From Gossypium raimondii (lineage: Eukaryota; Streptophyta; Magnoliopsida; Malvales; Malvaceae), in NCBI RefSeq assembly GCF_025698545.1, contig NC_068572.1, positions 4,278,001 to 4,342,000 of the forward strand: DNA of 64,000 nucleotides. Direction: 5' to 3'. This document shows, one piece after another, positions 24,195-35,556 of this stretch; within the stretch, counting starts at the first letter, position 1; the number at the start of each line of letters is the position of its first letter. The notes below the pieces were generated by a model. The model saw only the letters and a list, made by a program, of their open reading frames with translations. It ran no database searches and was not told the origin of the DNA. A program made the position numbers and the translations under genes.

Positions 24195-24560
24195 AAGGCA
24201 AAGTAACAAGTTTAGCTTTCAATACTTACATATTTTGTTATCTATGTCCTAATTCTTTCTTTTTTTAGCAATTTGACCACCAACCTTTCATTTTGAGTTA
24301 ACTTTTTTAGAAATACTTACTAAATTATTATTATTTTTTTAACAACATTTATATGACAGCTCATGTGGTAATTTATGCGTACTTTATTTCAATGCAAGCA
24401 TCATCTCAACCCTTTTTTTGCCACTCTATGTCAACAATGGCGGCCATGATAGCGCTGTTAAAAATTTAATGGTCTAATCAATATTTCTGTAAAAAAAATT
24501 GTTAGGGCAAAAGTGATAAAAGTTGTAAGTATTGAGGGTCAAAATTTGTATTGTACCATA
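24195..24560. repeat. Possible decayed fold-back MITE
   Basis: The phrase CAATACTTACA near 24220 reappears as its complement TGTAAGTATTG near 24524. Both sit in similar AT-rich arms, but the match is patchy. Confidence 0.35.
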
Positions 24561-25059
24561 AAAAAAATAATATGGTTTCAAAGTTTGTCATATCCTTCTA
24601 TTTGTGTATGCCTACTTGCATTTGATTATTAAGGGACTCAATTATAATGAATGTTTAATTGAATGAATTAAAATAATAAATGGAAAATTTCTTCACCAAT
24701 GCTAATTCATGCATTTTTTTCTTTATTTGTTTTCATTGAAAGACTTGCTTAAATTAACTGCCACCAATCCATCTATATATAATTTTTATTGATTTTAAAT
24801 GTATTTAAATTGACTTTTTTAATTTTAAGTGAATAAACAATTTAAAATACACAATTTTAAAATAAAAATGAATCCGTGTAATTTTAATAAATTTAATTTT
24901 AATAACATAAATAAATAATCGAAAATTTTAGAATTTTAATTTTTTGAAAATAGATTTCAGAGAAATTAAATGAAATCATTGTTATAAAATTTTAAATTTT
25001 TTAATAAATTATCTGAAACCTTAATTGATTTGTTTGAATTGAGTGATTTTATGTACAAA
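24561..25059. other. AT-rich intergenic DNA, no gene seen
   Basis: Nothing identifiable beyond AT-rich sequence. Confidence 0.5.
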
Positions 25060-25720
25060 CTAATTTTTTTTAGGTAAAGTTTGATGCAGGGATTGTTTCT
25101 GTCGAGGGGGTTTTACGTGATCAGAGAGGGGCTTGGATCCTTGATTATAATTGTCATTTAGTGTCATGGGGCTAGATCTTTTGTCTCGCGATCCATGCGG
25201 CCTTAGATGATCCGTTCGTCTAAACTCGCCTAAGTTAGCCATTACTCAAGTGAGGGTTCCTTAAGAACTCCTCCAAGGCACCAAGTTGAAGAGCAGAAGC
25301 GATTTATGCCAAAAGAATCTACAAAGAACAACAGAAAGAGTGCACACAAAGTGTTTGAGTAAATGCTTTCAATATTATCTTATTCATAAAGAATAATGAA
25401 ACAATGAATGGAGTCAGTACAAATGAGGGGAGGCTCTCTAGTTATAGTTGAGCTCCCCCAAAACCTACGGTCAAGATATCTTTACATCAACGGACGAGAT
25501 TAACCATATCCTTTGATTTTAGGGATTTACAAGATATGTCATATCAAATCTAATCTAATCTTTACAAGATATGATTCCCTCAATCTTCTAAGATTAGTTA
25601 CCAAAATAGATTCACTTATATTATACAAGATATTTTCTTTATCAATAATTTATAAAATTATACACCATCAATATATTAAATACATATTAAAATTTTTTTC
25701 TTAATACATGTGAAAGTCAA
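25060..25720 (-). mobile_element. LTR-retrotransposon remnant (LTR end plus start of internal region)
   Basis: Read on the minus strand, 25720-25270 resembles the 3' part of an LTR (promoter-like U3, then a TTCATTGTTTCATTATTC stretch). A short leader and a 60-codon frame follow (25242-25060; MANLGEFRRTDHLRPHG) that could be a gag start. The plus strand of 25075-25174 can instead be read as an RNase H-like fragment (VEGVLRDQRGAWILDYN), as in plant LINEs. The two readings compete. Neither retains the rest of an element. Confidence 0.4.
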
Positions 25721-26500
25721 AAAAAAATTAATGACTACAATGTTGTCCCTTTTATGTTTCCCAATCAAGGTTTCAAATTCACACTTGACTACACCAACCC
25801 TCTAGGGCCAAAAGTGGAGTAATAGATTTGTGCTAATAATAATTTCTCTCTTTTTCAGACTTAAATCTTAATTTGCTCATTACCCCACTTAAATTATAGC
25901 ATCTATACTGAAATCGATATCAATTTAATTGTGAAATTATTAAAATATTCTTATTTTAAAATTAATTAATATTATTATAAAAATATTTTTAATTTTTAAT
26001 ATTTTTATAAAATATTTCAATTAAAACAATTGAAAAATATTATTTAGAAATTCAACAAAAATCAACAAATTTAAATAGGAATCTCTTATCATTTTATTAA
26101 TAATTATTTATTAAAATAATTTTGTAAATATATTTTTACCGATATCGCGAGCAGGTGGGATAAAATTTAATCTAATTTTATGATTTTTTAAATCAGTATA
26201 ACTGTTAATTATGATTCACATGCACTATACTACTACTATGTTCTTTTTTCTGTTCATGGCTGCTACTATTATGTTAATTAATGGTACAGCCATCTCTGAT
26301 ATTGTTAATTATCTACAATCATGTATATTGAGTTATTGACCAATAAATGTTTGGACATGTTATCATCAATTTAAATAATTTTTTAAGCCAATATGGCTGC
26401 ATGGCAACATGGACTAATAATTAAAATAATTTAATTTTTTACTTTTTCTCCCCCCTCTCTCCCTCCCTCAATTCTATATTAGTTATATGTAACCTATCTA
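25721..26500. other. AT-rich intergenic DNA, no gene seen
   Basis: No coding region or element ends recognised. Confidence 0.5.
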
Positions 26501-26502
26501 AT

Positions 26503-27149
26503 GATGGCAATAGAGTGGGTGAGTCGAATTTTTGCTTACCCTGATCTTGATTAGTTATATTCTATCAGCTTTATGCCTCGATTTCGACTTGATTCCGAAT
26601 TTAAAAAAAAATTATCTGTCTCGAATACGAACTCGAAAATTAATTCTATATCTAATCTCGATCCGACCCAACTAACTCAAGTTCAAACTTTTTTTATTTG
26701 AAATTGTGATTAATTAAATTAAAAATATTTTTTTAAATATGCTTGGAATGAATAAGTAAAAAAGAAAGAAAGAAATATTACATCAAAGAAGAAAAAAATA
26801 AGAAATGGGAATGAGAAGGAGACTTGGAAAAATAAATTAAAATGAGAGGAGAAAATAAATTAGTTGAAATGGGAATAAAGATGATAAAATGATGTTGGTA
26901 GTAATAAAGTTTAAAGATTTTAAACCTAATTTAATATTAAAAATATATAAGGGTAATTTCGTAAATATCTTGAGGCGAGGCGGGGCGGGGCTATTTCATG
27001 CTAAATTCGACCTGACCCAACCCGACTATTCTATAAAGCTAACTTGACCTTACTCATCCCGAAACTCAATTTCAAGAAAAAAAAGCTCAACGCTATCAGG
27101 TCAAATCAGTTCGGAACTTGACGGTTACGATTTTTTTTTTTGCCATCCC
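26503..27149. repeat. Non-autonomous DNA element with GATGGCAA ends
   Basis: The left end GATGGCAATAGAG is complemented by TTTTTGCCATCCCT at the right. The inner flanks contain GGGTGAGTCG-like and CCCGACCCAACC-like stretches typical of plant non-autonomous repeats. No target duplication could be confirmed. Confidence 0.45.
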
Positions 27150-28450
27150 TAAACTTATCAAGGTAAATAAATGAATTTTGTTTGTGTAACAATTATTGTT
27201 AGAGATATTAATAATTGGGTTAATATACAATTTGGTACCTATATTTAGCTTCAATGTTTAATTTAGTATCTACATTTTTTTTTGTTCCAATTTGATACTT
27301 AAGTTTGGCTTCAACATTCAATTCAATACTCAAACTAAATAACATCATGTGATCCAATAAATATTTGATGTGCATGCTCTAGTGTTTTGGGTTAAGTCGA
27401 GCTCGAACCTTAAATCTAGAAGATCAAGCCTGATGCATATTTTAAACAAGACCAGGTTTTTATCCAATCATATTTTTTGAGATTAATATATTTTTTTCCA
27501 AACCATCTTAAACTTCAACAAAAAAAAATTCCTAATTTCGATAATTAACACAGTGACAATATCTTATTTATTTAATTCAAAGGATACTTGTCATTATTTG
27601 GTGAAATTTTAAAATTTTTACGACCAAATAATTATCCATAATTATATAGGTTATTCCATTTATTTATTTTTCAGTATAAAATATTACATTAAACAATTTA
27701 TTAAATAATTCAAGAGCTAAAAAGTAATTAACCCTTTTCAAACCAGCTAGTGTTTTGGGTTTCCATCTAAACACGTTTACCAACCACAAATCTTTGTCTA
27801 ATATCTTTTGCTTAATCTGACGTACTTTCGGGGTTTGAATAATGATTAACGTTTTCCGTGTGCGAAAAAATAATATTAATTATGATTTGAAAGAAATAAT
27901 ATTTTTATAATTTTATAACTAATTTCGTCACTCAATTAAAAGTGATATACTGAACTTAAATGTAAGTATTATACTTAATATTTATGGCTGAGGAAACAAT
28001 TTTTAAAATAATAATGTTTACTAAAATAATTATATTGATTTATTCAACAATTAAATCATAAATAGAATGATAAGTATTTATAAATAAATACACATCATTC
28101 TCGGTTTAATATCTAAACATTTAAGCATTTTATATAAAAATAGTAAAAGAAAAAACATTATGTTAACATACATTACTTTATTAAAAATATTTTGTAGCTA
28201 ATTTCACTGCCACAGTCATATTATATATGTATACTATTAACAAAACCTCTTATTAAATTGGTGTTCGAGCTAATCGAGTTCCAACTCAGTTAAAAAATGA
28301 CTCATATACCCTTTTATTAAAAGGCTACTATTATTGTTTTGATGGACTTTTTTGTCTTTCATATTTTTATATAGTTTTTAAATAAATAAATAAAAACTAA
28401 AAATAACATGCTTAGGGATTGAACCCAAGTTAGAATGATCATAGATAAAT
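27150..28450. other. Intergenic DNA with short repeat traces
   Basis: 27220-27330 contains phrases such as TTTGGTACCTATATTTAG, typical of decayed MITE arms. The rest shows nothing identifiable and no gene. Confidence 0.45.
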
Positions 28451-28532
28451 GGTGAGTTTGGATGGGTGGTGCGTTTACCTGCGGTTAGTGTAAAAACAAC
28501 GGTGGCGGTGAGATTAGATACTGTAGCGTGCA
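28451..28532. repeat. Truncated Tourist-like MITE
   Basis: Closely matches the left half of the complete MITE at 30761-30915 (GTTTGGATGGG, then TTTACCTGCGGTTAGTG and GAGATTAGATACTGTAG). The right terminal repeat is missing. Confidence 0.7.
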
Positions 28533-29279
28533 CCAATTTTAATATCCCTCACCAAATTTGTATATATAGATAACATCATTAATTACGCTGGTGTTACAAA
28601 TAAACTCGATATTTAATTTTTAAAAATATATTTCTAGTATTGAATTGTCTTTTCACTAATTTGATAAGTACCAAGATAAATATTCTTAATATGATGTATT
28701 TATTTATTTCTTTTACTTACAATCGTTAAACGATTTTTCGTTTTAATTTCATACATATCTCATATGCGTTAATATTATTAGTTTCAAACCTTACGTTTCA
28801 CTGTTTATCGTATATTATTTTTAAACACACATCAGTATTCTATATTTATGGATTCCACACGCACACGTTCTAATTATAGATAAAATATTTATATTTAGAT
28901 ATTTAAAGCTATATTATAGAAGTTTCTCAATAAACCAAAACTTCAAAAGTGAAGTAAGGAATTTGGAACCAAAATGCTTTGGTTCGTTTTGCATGATAAT
29001 GATGGGTGCGATGGCTAAGACCACTTACCTCTTAAATTTAAGTGGGAAGAACCTTTTTTTCCTTTTTTAGATTTGGACTGGAGTGGAAAATTAATATGAA
29101 TATCCACTGTTAAATTTTTTGCATTTTATTTATTTATTAAAAAAGTTAATTTCACAAATAATAAAATTAATATTTAATATATTAATAGTAAAGTTAATTT
29201 CACAAATAAAATATTTTATTTTTACTCCTAGGCTTAATAAATTTTCTAATAAAAAAAAAAGGAAAAAGTTTTCTCATAA
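28533..29279. other. Intergenic DNA, no gene seen
   Basis: AT-rich. No supported feature. Confidence 0.45.
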
Positions 29280-29440
29280 TTCCAACTTTCCTTTTGTTGA
29301 CGAAAGAAATATCATTGAAAGTGGCAAAGCCACCTTGGCACTATAAGCTTGCCGTGAGACATTGTTTATCGTTTCCTTTTCAAAGCTTGAATTCTTCGTC
29401 AAAGACAAATTAGATTCTTGAATTTTCTTTTTCCATTATT
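29280..29440. repeat. Short duplicated segment D1, copy a
   Basis: Matches 30958-31090 in direct orientation, with shared phrases GGCAAAGCCACCTTG, AAGCTTGAATTCTT and AAAGACAAA. Each copy follows a copy of the same Tourist-like MITE. Confidence 0.6.
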
Positions 29441-29455
29441 ATTTAATTAGACATA

Positions 29456-29940
29456 CGCATGGTTCGGGTCAGACCGAGCTTTGTCAAAATTTTAGACCTG
29501 TTTGTTAGGTTCGGTTCGATCCACCTGAATTCACTTTTTTATATAAAAAATACTAAAACATTAAAATAAATATTTCCCAACAAATTAAAAATAAATTAAA
29601 AAATATTTATACTTAAATGACACTAAAATAGGTACAACTTAACAAACAAATGTCTCTAAAATAGTAACAAAATTAACAATAAAACAAAAGTTATACAATA
29701 TCGAAACAATAACAAATAGTAATAACATAATAGCGAAATTGTAGCAGAACAATAAGAAAACAACAAGAAAATAGCAGCGAAACAGTAAGAAAATAATAGA
29801 CCTTTTTTTTTATCTTTTTGCTAATTCGGGTCGGACCCGGGCCAAAAAAGTCTTACCCGAGGCCCGACCCATTTTTTAACGCATCTTATTTTTTTTACCC
29901 AAACTCATTTTTCAAACCTATATATTTATCCAATTCTCTT
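29456..29940 (+). repeat. Dispersed repeat family R2, copy a
   Basis: GC-richer ends (GGTTCGGGTCAGACCG at left, CGGGTCGGACCCGGGCC near right) enclose an AT-rich core with AATAAATATTTCCCAACAAATT. Related copies are at 35217-35556 (reverse) and 60416-61072. Confidence 0.65.
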
Positions 29941-30757
29941 AATTTTTGGACAGACATTTGAAAACAGATCTATATTTGAGAGTAAATAATTGAATAAAAT
30001 TATATTTTTAAATAGTAATATAATAATATTTATAGATTCTATAGAAAAAAACAACTCCCACCCAAAATAATTTTATCTGAAAGTAACTTTATTTATTTTT
30101 CTTCTTAGAGAAATTCAAAAGTATTCTTTGGAGTACAAGAAAGGCAGAACCTTCGTTAAAGAAAAACAAATCTCATCCATAATCAAATTATTCTTCTACT
30201 TTTGCTTGACCGATTTAGGAAGCCTCTAAATATGGTATTTTTATCATTTAGCCCGTTATAATGATTAATTTATACTTTGATTTTTTTCGAAAAAATTATA
30301 ATTCAATTTTGATCCCTAAAATATTTTTTTTATTTGGTCCTGTGTTAGAGTTGTGTGACCCAAATTCCTGTTAAATAAATAATACAGTGGTAAAAATAAG
30401 TAGAATCCGTATAGAACTACACTTCCTCTATTTGACTTTGATTAGAATAAGGTTTTTTCAACCTTTAAATAGATATGCGGTCGAAACTCTTCGTGTATCA
30501 TTCAATTTTCAACATTAGTGAATTTCTTTTCTTCTGCCTGTGATTTTTTTCTCCCGAAAGGGTTTCCACGTAAGATTTGTGTGTTTTATTATTCTTTTCT
30601 TTCTGCTTTGCGATCGTTCTATATTGTCATTATTGACGTTAGGTTTAACACCCTGCAATATTCGACTTCTATTAAATTGAACCGAAATAGGATTTTATAA
30701 TACATAGATATAAATACTAAAAGTAAATTGATATCTGTAAATTTATCGTACTGAATC
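29941..30757. other. Intergenic DNA, no gene seen
   Basis: AT-rich. The 60-codon frame at 30518-30700 has no recognisable feature. Confidence 0.45.
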
Positions 30758-30760
30758 TAA

Positions 30761-30915
30761 GGGTGGGTTTGGATGGGCGGTGAGTTTACCTGCGGTTAGT
30801 GTAAAAACAGCGGTGGTGGTGAGATTAGATACTGTAGTGATACTGTAACGTGAGACAAAAAGTAAACTAAACGCATCGCACCGCACCGCACCTAATCGCC
30901 CATCTAAACCCACCC
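30761..30915. mobile_element. Tourist-like MITE, 155 bp, complete
   Basis: The left end GGGTGGGTTTGGATGGGCG is the reverse complement of the right end CGCCCATCTAAACCCACCC apart from one base. TAA flanks both sides (30758-30760 and 30916-30918), as for PIF/Harbinger-derived MITEs. Its termini differ from those of the Harbinger element at 3573-9119, so that element is probably not its source. Confidence 0.88.
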
Positions 30916-30957
30916 TAAATATGATTGACTGAAAGTATATAAATAAAAAAAAAACTA

Positions 30958-31090
30958 TCAATCTTCCAACAAATTTCTTTTAAGAAAAGAAATAGTATTG
31001 AAAGAGGCAAAGCCACCTTGACACTGTAAACTTCCAATGAAAGCTTGAATTCTTTAGTTAAAGACAAAGTAGAAGCTGGGCTTTCCCACT
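30958..31090. repeat. Short duplicated segment D1, copy b
   Basis: Direct repeat of 29280-29440, about 1.68 kb away, with AGAGGCAAAGCCACCTTG and GAAAGCTTGAATTCTT. Confidence 0.6.
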
Positions 31091-31612
31091 AGTAATTTAC
31101 CAGCAGTTTACAAATTCTTGGTCACCCACTATAGCTTTGGCATCTTAGACTATAACCCAAGAATCTTTCAATACAATAAGCTTATACTTTCAATAAAAGT
31201 GTTCAAAGGTATGACTAATTTAGTATTGCTTTTAGAAAGTTCAAGTATTGAAAAATTCTTTGGAAAATAATTCAAAAATTAATCAAGTCATTGTTGAAAA
31301 GTACAACCATTTGATCCTTCAATCCAAAGTTAGCAATCAATTGAACTCTTCGAACATGGTTTTCTGTCGAAGCCTCTGGTAAACTGTTAAGTACTGACGT
31401 GGTAGATGACATGGCATCTAGTATGGAATGACGTGACGATTAACACGGCATCTATTGTGAAAAAAATATTGACGTGAAGGGCTTATTTGATTTTTAATTA
31501 TTTTACAAGGACTTAATTATTATTTAATTATTTTAGGAGGGACTAAGTTATTTTTAGGAATATATAAAAATTCTCAAAAAATTTATAAAAGGAGTAGTAA
31601 TTTTAAAATTTT
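31091..31612. other. Intergenic DNA, no gene seen
   Basis: No supported feature. Confidence 0.45.
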
Positions 31613-32070
31613 GGATAAAACTACACTCATGGTTACTCTAAAATAGGGTTTGTCCTATTTTGGTCACTCCAAATTTTTGTCCTCAATTTAGTCATTCTAA
31701 ATAAGATTATTGTGCAAATTAGTCAGTACCGTTAAAATTTCCATTTTCTTTTAACGGATTGCTAATGTGGCACATTAGCCATTGAATGACTGACATGTGA
31801 TCTTTTTTTTTTCTTGACTTTTGGCTAAAGTTTAGGGACTTCTCTATAAAGTTTAGGGGGGATTTTGGACTAATTATAGGGAGGTCCCTAAACTTTAGTC
31901 AAAAGTCAACAAAAATGCCATGTGTCAATCACTCGATGTGCTAATGTGCCACATCAATAATCTGTTGAAAGAAAACATAAATTTCAACGATAGTGACTAA
32001 TTTACACAATTATCTTATTTAGAATGACTAAATTGAAAAAAAAATTTAGAGTAAATTTGGGGTTTTACTC
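31613..32070. mobile_element. Fold-back MITE, about 458 bp
   Basis: The two halves are near reverse complements. Left TTAGTCATTCTAAATAAGAT matches the complement of right TTAGAATGACTAA, and left AAAGTTTAGGGACTTC matches the complement of right GAGGTCCCTAAACTTTAG. Arms are about 220 bp. A clear target duplication was not found. Confidence 0.7.
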
Positions 32071-33034
32071 AAAGCCTTTGGGGTTTTTTTTTTGTCTAGG
32101 TTGATTAGAGATTATAGGTTTGCTTAGACTTGTAATTTTTTTTAAGAAAATTTCTGATACTGGAGAAAACTATCGATGATGGTGGTCGACGATGGTACCA
32201 TCACCGATTTTCGAAAAATAATTACCAATTTTCTTTTAGGTTAAAAGAAATTAATTAAATAATAATTTTTATTCGTGAAAATTCAAATAAATTAAAAATT
32301 ATATGACACAACGATTGATACTTTTTAACCTACATGTCAATTTTATATAACTAAAAACAAAATGTGTTCAAGGACTAATTCGATAGAAGAGTTGAATTTA
32401 TTGAATTATTTAAAATTATGACCAAATTGATAGAATTTATAAGTGTTGAAGACTAAATGTGTTACTGTCTAAATAAAAAGGTCACGTCCTTGACAATATA
32501 ATCGAGGGTGTCAAAAATAGAATCAATCGAAAACATTAATGATGAAATTGAAATTTTTTATAATTTGGTGAATAAAACAAAAACTCACTACTAATTAGAA
32601 GACTAATAGTATAATTTACCCAAGGCAATATTTTAATTGATTGTGTACCTCGGATAGTGTTGTCATGTTAAAAAGTTTTGACATGGATGTTGACGTCTTC
32701 TTTCTCATAAAATTATGAGTTTTTGCGTAGCTATTAATTTTTTATTTGAAAAAAATCAATGAATGATAACGTGCTTATAATGAGCTAAATAAGAAATATA
32801 CGTCGATTTTTTTTAATATTTAAGAAAATAGGTCAATTTTGGAGAGAGTGTATGAAAATGTGTCCAGTTAAGCGAGCTTCCTGCACAGTTAGCAGGAAAG
32901 CTTGTCTAACCGGACGCGCTTTCTCTTTCCCTCTAAAATCTGTCTATTTCCTTAAATCTTGAAAAAACACCGTGGCATATTTAACAATTAGCCTATTTAG
33001 CCCTTATAACTATCATAATATCATATAATAGAGG
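32071..33034. other. Intergenic DNA, no gene seen
   Basis: AT-rich. Phrases at about 32270-32470 resemble decayed MITE arms, but no ends could be defined. Confidence 0.4.
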
Positions 33035-33300
33035 CGTTCACGATTCGAGTTGATCTTTATTTGATTTCAAAATAATTTTTAAATTCAAGTTTTTCGATCA
33101 TTTTGTCGACTCGTTTAATTGTTTCAAAATTAACAAAATATTTAAAATATATTTTTATGTTAATATTTAAATTTCAATATTTTTATTATTTAAATTGAAT
33201 TAAAGTTGAGTTGGATCAAATCTGATAAAATGCATTAAAATTCTTATTCAAGTTCGAATCAAGTCCAGTCGAGCTTATTAAGAAAGGTGAGCCATTTTAT
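33035..33300. repeat. Dispersed TCGAGT-rich repeat fragment
   Basis: A short AT-rich core is flanked by AGGCGTTCACGATTCGAG and AAGTCCAGTCGAGCTT. Related text flanks the Gypsy element (36715-36905 and 44785-44935). Confidence 0.4.
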
Positions 33301-33553
33301 TGTTGTCAGTTAATTGCATTAAACATCCTCATCTCATGATCCCGACTTCAAATTAGTTTTTAAATTTTATAATATCCTAATTGAATCTTCAAAGCATATC
33401 AGTAACATATTAATTTAGATGTTAAATGTCATCACAAATATGATCTGAACATATTAAAAACACGTTGATCAAATTGTAAATATATTTATACTTATGGTGT
33501 AGAAAGTGCACATTTATCTTTAACATGTACCTTGTGGAGGTTTCTATTATTAA

Positions 33554-34050
33554 ACAACCATGGGGTTGTTTTTTTCCCACCAGCCAAGACGAAGGGTTTA
33601 ATAGTTTTTAGGTTATGAAATCTGACAATTTGATCCTAAATTAAATTGAAGTAGAATTGAAATATTTGGGGAAAAAGTCAAACCAGTCATACAATGAATA
33701 ATTTAAGAGTGTTTTTTTTATGTGAAATTGTTAATTTTTTAAAGGTTTTTATTATTTTATTATTAAATTTATTATATGTTCTGATTATATCTGTTCTTTT
33801 TGATATAATGTCTAGAACTATCCACAACCCCTTCCCAATTCATAAATAGGAGAATAATGCGCTTCTACATAGTTAAACCCATATCTTTCTATATTAACAA
33901 TAATACACATATTTTAAGGGTCTATTCAACAACCATGATGTTGTTTTTTTCCTACCAGCCATGAGAAAGGGTCTGACAATCTAATCCAAAATTAAAATGA
34001 AGTAGAATTGAAATATTTGGGGGAAAAAATCAAAGCCAGTCATACAATGA
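33554..34050. repeat. Direct duplication of a 120-150 bp segment
   Basis: 33554-33701 and 33931-34050 share the long phrase GAAGTAGAATTGAAATATTT and the flanking ACAACCAT...GTTGTTTTTTTCC and CAGTCATACAATGAATA. A SINE-like copy follows each one. Confidence 0.7.
33774..33905 (-). repeat. SINE-like element, copy 4
   Basis: On the minus strand it has the family middle ATTATTCTCCTATTTATGAA and end TATATCAGAAC-like text. The head is diverged. Confidence 0.45.
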
Positions 34051-34393
34051 ATATGGGTACATTGGCTCCTACTTATAAACTTGTGGTACAACTTTACTTA
34101 ACACAATCGTTTTTTAAAAAGAATCGATGATCGAATTAGTTAGATCTTTAGTACTTAATTTGATTGTAGATCTAGTTTTAATTAAATAAATTATTTAAAA
34201 TAAAAATATTAAAGAATATATATAAACCGGTTCAGTCAGTTAAATCGTTGATTTAACCAATTTTTTTTCTTGATTCATACCGGTTCTCTCTCTTAGTCTG
34301 GACTAATGTGTCGACCAATTCTCAATTTGACTAGTCTGGTTTAATTTCAACAACGGGGTTGCGAATCACGTGTTATCAATTACATTTTTAATA

Positions 34394-34512
34394 CAATGAG
34401 TAAAACTATCCATAACCCTTTCCTAACCCTTAAATAGGAAGATAATATGATTCAACGTATTCGAACCAACGTCCTCCTATACTTGCAACAATGTTAATGC
34501 CAATCGAACTTT
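34394..34512 (-). repeat. SINE-like element, copy 5
   Basis: On the minus strand: GATTGGCATTAACATTGTTG, then GGACGTTGGTTCGAATACG (B-box-like) and ATTATCTTCCTATTTAAG. The 3' end is truncated. Confidence 0.5.
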
Positions 34513-35216
34513 TAAAATTATTTTTCCTAATAATATCATCTCTTCCTGATTAGATTAAAAAATTATTTCAACTAATTTTCGATTTAATCGATTTAATACC
34601 CTTCCTTTAAACTCGAAAGGAAATATGAAAAGAAGAGGAAATTTCATGATAGTGCAAAGGAATAGATATAAAAAATGTTGCAGCGTGAAACTCGAGGAAG
34701 AGGAGGAGGTGGGTTTGTAGGTGTAGAAATGAGTTACACACAGGCACAGCATCTGTGTGCGTGAATCGTGATGGCGACTTTTAATCAACAAATTGGGGAT
34801 GAGTTGACCAAATGTTTTCGCCATTTTTCATGCCCACAAATATTAATATAATTAGAATTGTAGTGGAAACATAACTTAACAACCAATCTACACCTGAAAC
34901 CCAAGAAACATTAATCAAAACCTACAACACTGATTGAATGTCAGATGGTGGCTTTTAGGGCAGTCTTGTTCATTTGGACTTTCCAGATCATGGTCAAACC
35001 AAATAAAAGCAGCCGAGTGCCGGCTATGGGTATTTGATGGACTTGAAAAAGCATCCATTTTTTTATTGTTTTTCTTATATCATGTTCAGGGTTGATTTGT
35101 CCTTCGATAGTCTCCGAAAAAGGTTTTGGCAAGCCATATTTGTTTAAGAATTGGATCAGTCTCGAGTAAGGTTTTTTTAACTCAAATTTAGTCTCGCTCA
35201 AATATAAAAGTAAAAG
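34513..35216. other. Intergenic DNA, no gene seen
   Basis: Two minus-strand frames of 86-89 codons lie at 34555-34824 and 34941-35201. Neither shows a domain, a homologous start or good codon use, so neither is called. Confidence 0.45.
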
Positions 35217-35556
35217 ATTTATTGTTTTTTCTTACTATTTTCTTGTTATGTTTTTCATTATTTTACTACAATTTCGTAATTATGTTATTACTACTTTGTT
35301 ATTATTTTTCATATTTGCTTGCTAAGTTACATTTATTTTTTGTTATTTAAGTATATATATTTTTTAAAAATTTATTTTCAATTTGTTGGAAAATATTTAT
35401 TTTAATATTTTTAGTATTTTTAATGTATTATATATTTTTTAAAAAAATATAAAAAATTAATATAAACGGGCTGGGTTGAACTTGTGCAAAATTTTAAATC
35501 TATTGGCAAATGAGCCTAAATTTTTTGTTGGGCTCAACTCATCCCATGTACAACTC
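35217..35556 (-). repeat. Dispersed repeat family R2, copy b
   Basis: Reverse orientation of the family at 29456 and 60416. The core AATTTGTTGGAAAATATTTATT is the complement of the core of copy a. It ends with GGGCTGGGTTGAAC-like text. Confidence 0.55.

Noticed and set aside
34555..35201. Two minus-strand frames of 86-89 codons
   Set aside because: No motif, no plausible promoter or splice structure, and repeat-rich surroundings.
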